Shown piece after piece: positions 60,452 to 64,000 of a stretch of 64,000 nucleotides of DNA. Numbering within the stretch: position 1 is the stretch's first letter; the number at the start of each line of letters is the position of its first letter. Both the position numbers and the translations under genes were made by a program. The stretch is from contig DATJZY010000045.1 of the NCBI GenBank assembly GCA_035577985.1, positions 1-64,000 on the forward strand, in the 5' to 3' direction. The notes under the pieces were generated by a model. That model was not told the origin of the DNA. It saw nothing but the letters and a program-made list of their open reading frames with translations, and did no database searches. The DNA is from Candidatus Eisenbacteria bacterium. Lineage in GTDB: Bacteria > Desulfobacterota > Binatia > DP-6.

Positions 60452-61669
60452 CTACCGGCAGGCGTGTCGGGCCTGCCGCATCTGCAGCCCAAGCCGACGC
60501 ACCTGCATACGACAGCTCTGTCGCCCGGCGCAGACCGCCCGTACGCGCGTCTTGATCGCCTGCTTCGCCGCCTTGAGGCACGCGCGCAGCTCGGCCCGGT
60601 TGGCGGGACAGCCACAGAGCTGCCCGAGGCTGCACCCGCTGCCGCTGACGACGGCGCTCGGCGGGGTCGCCGTACACGTGTCGCCATCGTCGGTGACGCC
60701 GTCACCGTCCTCGTCGTCGTGCTCGCCGTCGTCGTCGCTGCTCCCCGGCAGTTGCACGCCCACGACCGCGAAGGCGCCGGCCGCGTTGCTCACCGTCACG
60801 TTCTGGATCTCGAGGATCTCGCCCTCCGCCAGGGCGGGGAACGTACCCTGTCCGCTGCCCGCGCCGTCGGTCAGCGAGAACGCGACCGGGGGGATGGCGA
60901 AGGTGGCGCCGCCCTTGGTTGCTGCGACCGTGGCCGTGACGTCGCCGCTGGCCGGTAGCATGGTGGTGGGATCGATGACGCCGCGGAGGCGGACCCGTAC
61001 CGTGCCGTGCGGGCTGATCTGGACGAACGCGCTGCCGGCCGAGTCGAAGCTCCAGTCACCGGGGTCGGAGTCGGCGACGAGTGACGAGGAGTAGTTGCTC
61101 TCGGACTCGCCGTCGCCATGGTCGCCATGGTGATGCCGGGCAAGGCCGTCGTGGTCTCCCTCGTCGTCTCCCTGATCGCCGTCGCCCTCGCCGTGATCGC
61201 AGCTACTGCCGTCGCCGAGCACGCCGGGCACGAACGTCGTCGTATTGGCGACCACCAGGGTCACCTTGGTGATCTCGAGCACGTCGCCCACGCCCAGGCC
61301 GAGCGAGCCGCGAAAGCAGGCTCGACCGTCCTTGATGTCGATGGGCAGGAAGGGCGACGCCGGGACGAACGGTGCGCCGTTCAGCACGCCTGCGATCGTC
61401 AGGACGCCGCCACCCGTGAGGGTCAGTGGTGCGCCGGCGGAATCGACGAGGCCGCCGATCTTCATCTTCACCTCGCCGCCGTCCTGGGCTTCGATCTTGA
61501 TCCGCGCGATCCCCTGCGGGACGGCTGCGGGATCGGTCACGCCGGACGGAACGAGCGACGCGTTGAAGCGTCCGCCGCCCTCCTCGTCGCCGTCCTCGTG
61601 GTGAGCCCACCCCGGGGCCGAGAGCGTGAGGACCGCAACACCGATCGCGAGCACCTTCAGCATCCGCAT
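60452..61669 (-). CDS. Secreted two-domain protein with acidic/His-rich linker, unknown function
   Basis: 405 residues with a signal peptide (MRMLKVLAIGVAVLTLSAPGWAHH). Two related beta-rich domains follow: about residues 35-150 (NASLVPSG ... GGEVKMKIGGLVDSAG ... VGDVLEITKVTLVVANTTTFVPGVLG) and about 190-305 (YSSSLVAD ... HGTVRVRLRGVIDPTT ... EGEILEIQNVTVSNAAGAFAVVGVQLPG). Between them is a linker of Asp, Gly, Glu and His. After the second is a Ca-binding-like DDDGEHDDEDGDGVTDDGD, then a Cys-rich basic tail (ten Cys-containing turns). I do not recognise the family. ATG 61669 has GGAGGT 5 bases upstream. Confidence 0.75.
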   Translation of the reverse strand: MRMLKVLAIGVAVLTLSAPGWAHHEDGDEEGGGRFNASLVPSGVTDPAAVPQGIARIKIEAQDGGEVKMKIGGLVDSAGAPLTLTGGGVLTIAGVLNGAPFVPASPFLPIDIKDGRACFRGSLGLGVGDVLEITKVTLVVANTTTFVPGVLGDGSSCDHGEGDGDQGDDEGDHDGLARHHHGDHGDGESESNYSSSLVADSDPGDWSFDSAGSAFVQISPHGTVRVRLRGVIDPTTMLPASGDVTATVAATKGGATFAIPPVAFSLTDGAGSGQGTFPALAEGEILEIQNVTVSNAAGAFAVVGVQLPGSSDDDGEHDDEDGDGVTDDGDTCTATPPSAVVSGSGCSLGQLCGCPANRAELRACLKAAKQAIKTRVRAVCAGRQSCRMQVRRLGLQMRQARHACR

Positions 61670-61716
61670 CGTCCACCTCCATCCGGCCGCTGCGCGAGCA
61701 CGCCGGACATCCTTGC

Positions 61717-61758
61717 TCGAGTCCCTCCGAGTATACCGAGTCGGTCGAGGACTCGAAA
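61717..61758 (-). promoter_or_regulatory. Promoter with operator-like repeats before the secreted protein gene
   Basis: Minus strand TTTCGA (61758-61753), 17-bp spacer, TATACT (61735-61730). TCGAGTCC (61717-61724) and GGACTCGA (61749-61756) form an 8-bp inverted repeat enclosing the -10 and touching the -35. A direct repeat CCGAGT (61727-61732, 61736-61741) flanks the -10. This arrangement looks like a repressor site. Confidence 0.45.
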
Positions 61759-61844
61759 CCACGACGACCGCCGCGTGCAGCATGCGCGCCGACGCGAAGA
61801 GCGCGGCAGGCGCGCAGGATCACGTCAACGCGGAGGGCATCGCA

Positions 61845-63467
61845 CTAGCTGCGCGCGGACAGCAGCTCGGGCTCCTCGCCGTCGCGGCGCCGCACGATCG
61901 TGTCGTGGGTCCAGGCGGGATCGGGGTCCGGGTGGTCGACCGTGTAGTGCAGGCCACGACTCTCCTTGCGGCTGAGGGCGCAGGCGATGATGAGCTCGGC
62001 CACGGTGGCGAGGTTTCGCAGCTCGACGAGGTCGCTCGTCAGCAGGAAGTCCCAATAGTAGGCGCGGATCTCGTCCTGGAGGAGGGTGATGCGCTTGCGG
62101 GCGCGCTCGAGGCGCCGGTCGCTGCGCACGATGCCCACGTAGTTCCACATGAAGCGCCGGATCTCGTCCCAGTTCTGGTGCACGACGACGGACTCGTTGC
62201 TGTCGACGGCATGACCGGGATCCCACGGGCGAAGCGCCGGCGGTTGGCGGCGGTCCTCGCGCAGGCGGCCGAGCGCGTGGCGTCCAGCACGGTAGCCGAA
62301 CACGAGGCCTTCCAGGAGCGAGTTCGACGCCAGACGGTTCGCGCCGTGGAGCCCCGTGCACGCGACCTCGCCGGCGGCGTACAGCCGCGGGATCGACGTG
62401 CGGGCGTCGAGGTCGGTCGAGAGACCGCCGCACACGTAGTGCGCGGCGGGGACGACCGGAACCGGGCCCTTGGTCAGATCGAACCCGAAGCGCAGGCAGC
62501 GCTCGTGGACGGTCGGGAAGCGGTCGCGGATCCAGTCGGCCGGCTTGTGGCTGATGTCGAGGTACACGCACTCGAAGCCGCGCGCCTTCATCTCATGGTC
62601 GATCGCGCGGGCCACGATGTCGCGCGGTGCGAGCTCGGCGCGTTCGTCGTACTGCGCCATGAAAGGCTCGCCGTTCGGACGGCGCAGGACGGCACCCTCG
62701 CCGCGGAGCGCTTCCGTCAGCAGGAACGATTTGGCGTCCGGGTGGTAGAGGCACGTCGGGTGGAACTGGAAGAACTCCATGTTCGCGACCGTCGCGCCCG
62801 CCCGATAGGCCATTGCGAGGCCATCCCCCGTCGCGACGTCGGGATTCGACGTGTAGAGGTACACCTTGCCGGCGCCGCCCGTGCAGAGGACCGTGGCGCG
62901 CGCGGTGAAGCGGTGCACGGCACGGGTCGACAGGTCGAAGACGTACGCGCCCCAGCATTCGTGCGTCGGTCCCGAGCGGTCGAGCAGCAGGTCGATCGCG
63001 AGATGGTTCTCGAAGATCCGGATGGCGGGGTGCGCACGCACCGCCTCCGAGAGCGCGCGGATGATCTCGTGCCCGGTCGCGTCGAGAGCGTGCAGGATCC
63101 GGCGGTGCGAATGGCCGCCCTCGCGCCCGAGGTCGTACTCGCGATCCTCCTGGTCCCCACGCACGTCGAAGTTCGTGCCGAGCGCGATCAGATCGCGCAC
63201 GCGTGCCGGGCCCTCGCGCACGACCGTTTCGACGACGTCGCGGTGACAGAGGCCGGCCCCGGCGACGAGAGTGTCCTCGGTGTGCGATTGGAAGCTGTCT
63301 TCGGGGCTCCAGACCGACGCGATGCCGCCTTGCGCGTACTGGCTCGAGCTCTCCGGCAGGCGGTCCTTCGTGATGACGGCGACGGGGCCGAATGCCGCGC
63401 ACTGGAGCGCGCACGTGAGACCGGCTATGCCACTGCCGATGACGAGGACTTCCGTCTGGACCGCCAC
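61845..63467 (-). CDS. nadB: L-aspartate oxidase
   Basis: 540 residues, flavoprotein of the succinate dehydrogenase/fumarate reductase family. Oxidises aspartate to iminoaspartate for NAD synthesis. FAD-binding VLVIGSGIAGLTCAL at the N-terminus, SSQYAQGGIASVW (family mark), HSHRRILHALDATG, FFQFHPTCLYHP, GEVACTGLHGANRLASNSLLEGLVFG and the C-terminal helical domain are present. GTG start at 63467, just before the FAD strand; the longer upstream frame crosses the divergent promoter and is rejected. nadA/nadC are not in the window. Confidence 0.94.
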   Translation of the reverse strand: MAVQTEVLVIGSGIAGLTCALQCAAFGPVAVITKDRLPESSSQYAQGGIASVWSPEDSFQSHTEDTLVAGAGLCHRDVVETVVREGPARVRDLIALGTNFDVRGDQEDREYDLGREGGHSHRRILHALDATGHEIIRALSEAVRAHPAIRIFENHLAIDLLLDRSGPTHECWGAYVFDLSTRAVHRFTARATVLCTGGAGKVYLYTSNPDVATGDGLAMAYRAGATVANMEFFQFHPTCLYHPDAKSFLLTEALRGEGAVLRRPNGEPFMAQYDERAELAPRDIVARAIDHEMKARGFECVYLDISHKPADWIRDRFPTVHERCLRFGFDLTKGPVPVVPAAHYVCGGLSTDLDARTSIPRLYAAGEVACTGLHGANRLASNSLLEGLVFGYRAGRHALGRLREDRRQPPALRPWDPGHAVDSNESVVVHQNWDEIRRFMWNYVGIVRSDRRLERARKRITLLQDEIRAYYWDFLLTSDLVELRNLATVAELIIACALSRKESRGLHYTVDHPDPDPAWTHDTIVRRRDGEEPELLSARS

Positions 63468-63476
63468 GGCTCCGGA

Positions 63477-63505
63477 ACCTTCGCGGAGGGCGGTCGCTGG
63501 GTCAA
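63477..63505 (-). promoter_or_regulatory. Promoter candidate for nadB
   Basis: Minus strand TTGACC (63505-63500), 17-bp spacer, GAAGGT (63482-63477), then 9 bases to the GTG at 63467. The -10 lacks its first T, so this is the weakest of the set. Confidence 0.3.
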
Positions 63506-63525
63506 GGGCGGCGCGCCGTCCTCGA

Positions 63526-63554
63526 TTGACCTTCAGGAGGGCGGCCCGTATCTT
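63526..63554 (+). promoter_or_regulatory. Promoter of the transglycosylase gene, near-leaderless type
   Basis: TTGACC (63526-63531), 17-bp spacer, TATCTT (63549-63554), then 9 bases to the ATG at 63564. Back-to-back with the nadB promoter. Confidence 0.5.
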
Positions 63555-63563
63555 GACGAAGGG

Positions 63564-64000
63564 ATGCGACCACGGCGGGCGTGGAGCGGGGGATGGGTGG
63601 TGGCTGCGTTGGGGGTGCTCCTCGGCGTCGGGCCGGCCCACGCGCACATCTATTCGATGCGCGACCCCGAGACGGGTGCGATCATGATCACCAACGCGCC
63701 CTCCCAGGGCGCCGCACGCCTCATGGTGCGCGAAGCGCCGCGTCCGCTGCCGGTGTCGCCGATGAGTCCCTCGCGGCTGCCGCCCGGATCGACGAACCAG
63801 GCGTTCGACCCGCTCATTCGCGAGATGGCGCGCGTGTACGACGTCGACTACGCGCTGGTGAAGGCGATCATCAAGGCCGAGTCGGGCTTCAACCACCGCG
63901 CGGTGTCGCCGAAGGGCGCGCAGGGCCTCATGCAGCTCATGCCGGCGACCGCGGCGCAGCACCAGGTGCACGACGTCTTCAAGCCGCGGGACAACATCGA
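63564..64000 (+). CDS. Lytic transglycosylase, SLT family (3' truncated by the window)
   Basis: The first 145 residues are present. A signal peptide (MRPRRAWSGGWVVAALGVLLGVGPAHA) is followed by a short DUF4124-like segment (HIYSMRDPETGAIMITNAP), a Pro-rich linker and the start of an SLT domain: DPLIREMARVYDVDYALVKAIIKAESGFNHRAVSPKGAQGLMQLMPATA. The catalytic Glu is in AESGFN, and GAQGLMQLMP is the conserved substrate groove. It would cleave peptidoglycan glycan strands in the periplasm. The window ends before the domain finishes. Confidence 0.9.
   Translation, partial: MRPRRAWSGGWVVAALGVLLGVGPAHAHIYSMRDPETGAIMITNAPSQGAARLMVREAPRPLPVSPMSPSRLPPGSTNQAFDPLIREMARVYDVDYALVKAIIKAESGFNHRAVSPKGAQGLMQLMPATAAQHQVHDVFKPRDNI

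Noticed and set aside
63468-63971. N-terminal extension of nadB across the divergent promoter
   Set aside because: L-aspartate oxidases start just before the FAD motif, and the extension would be antisense to the transglycosylase gene.
1-64000. tRNA genes, CRISPR arrays, insertion sequences or prophage
   Set aside because: I saw no T-loop-like GGTTCGANTCC segments in intergenic DNA, no regularly spaced repeats and no transposase or integrase motifs.

Overview
The window is a very GC-rich, gene-dense stretch of a bacterial chromosome with a Gram-negative cell plan: it carries lpxD, lptE, lipoproteins, an aa3-type cytochrome oxidase and a lytic transglycosylase. There are no rRNA or tRNA genes, insertion sequences, prophage genes or CRISPR arrays. 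Gene order (glyA-nrdR-ribD-ribBA-ribH-nusB, lptE-holA-rpsT, rimP-nusA-ylxR-infB-DUF503-rbfA-truB-rpsO-pnp, purB-C-S-Q-L-F) is typical of deltaproteobacteria-like lineages. My best guess is a member of that broad group, perhaps Binatota-like, but no marker here fixes the phylum.

Layout. 1-5107: a truncated phosphohydrolase, a GT4 glycosyltransferase, a four-carbon sugar-acid module (PdxA-type dehydrogenase, cyclase-family hydrolase, DUF1537 kinase) and an FKBP isomerase. 5049-7298 (minus): a large secreted protein resembling exo-rhamnogalacturonan lyases. 7365-13185: a surface-glycan locus (epimerase, two GT4 enzymes, DUF983 protein, ABC-2 exporter). 13186-13581: a gene-free spacer with two long inverted repeats. 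13582-21073 (minus): a complete heme-copper oxidase operon (subunits II, I, heme A and heme O synthases, two subunit-III-like proteins, a small CxxC membrane protein, subunit IV, a Sco lipoprotein and a further membrane protein). 21249-21958: a tiny membrane protein and a four-cluster ferredoxin. 21972-24313: hisI-hisG and lpxD. 24379-33728: a long plus-strand run from DUF177-rpmF through fatty-acid genes, glyA, nrdR, riboflavin genes and nusB to lptE-holA. 33734-41067: mixed housekeeping genes, including an unusual TPR plus cold-shock fusion. 41159-53735: acyl-CoA ligase, the nusA-infB operon, pnp, an M16 protease and dut. 53732-60385: purine biosynthesis. 60452-64000: an unrecognised secreted two-domain protein, nadB and a truncated transglycosylase.

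Three genome-level signals stand out. First, at about a dozen transcription units a -35 box (TTGNNN-like), a 17-18 bp spacer and a -10 box (TANNNN) lie so that transcription would begin at, or within a few bases of, the start codon. This points to widespread leaderless mRNAs. Second, at least three genes (sco, holA, the TIGR04282-type transferase) and probably a fourth (the ABC ATPase) have no ATG/GTG/TTG upstream of their conserved N-termini. Each has a CTG overlapping the previous stop as CTGA. Third, the riboflavin and fatty-acid clusters have holes: the RibB half of RibBA has lost its metal-binding residues, ribE is absent, and plsX, fabH and fabF are missing from their usual positions.

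Regulatory structures read directly from the sequence include a pnp leader hairpin that buries its own Shine-Dalgarno, a terminator-like hairpin in the rimP-nusA leader, a perfect 12-bp hairpin after purF, and an operator-like repeat array around the -10 box of the secreted protein gene at 60452-61669.
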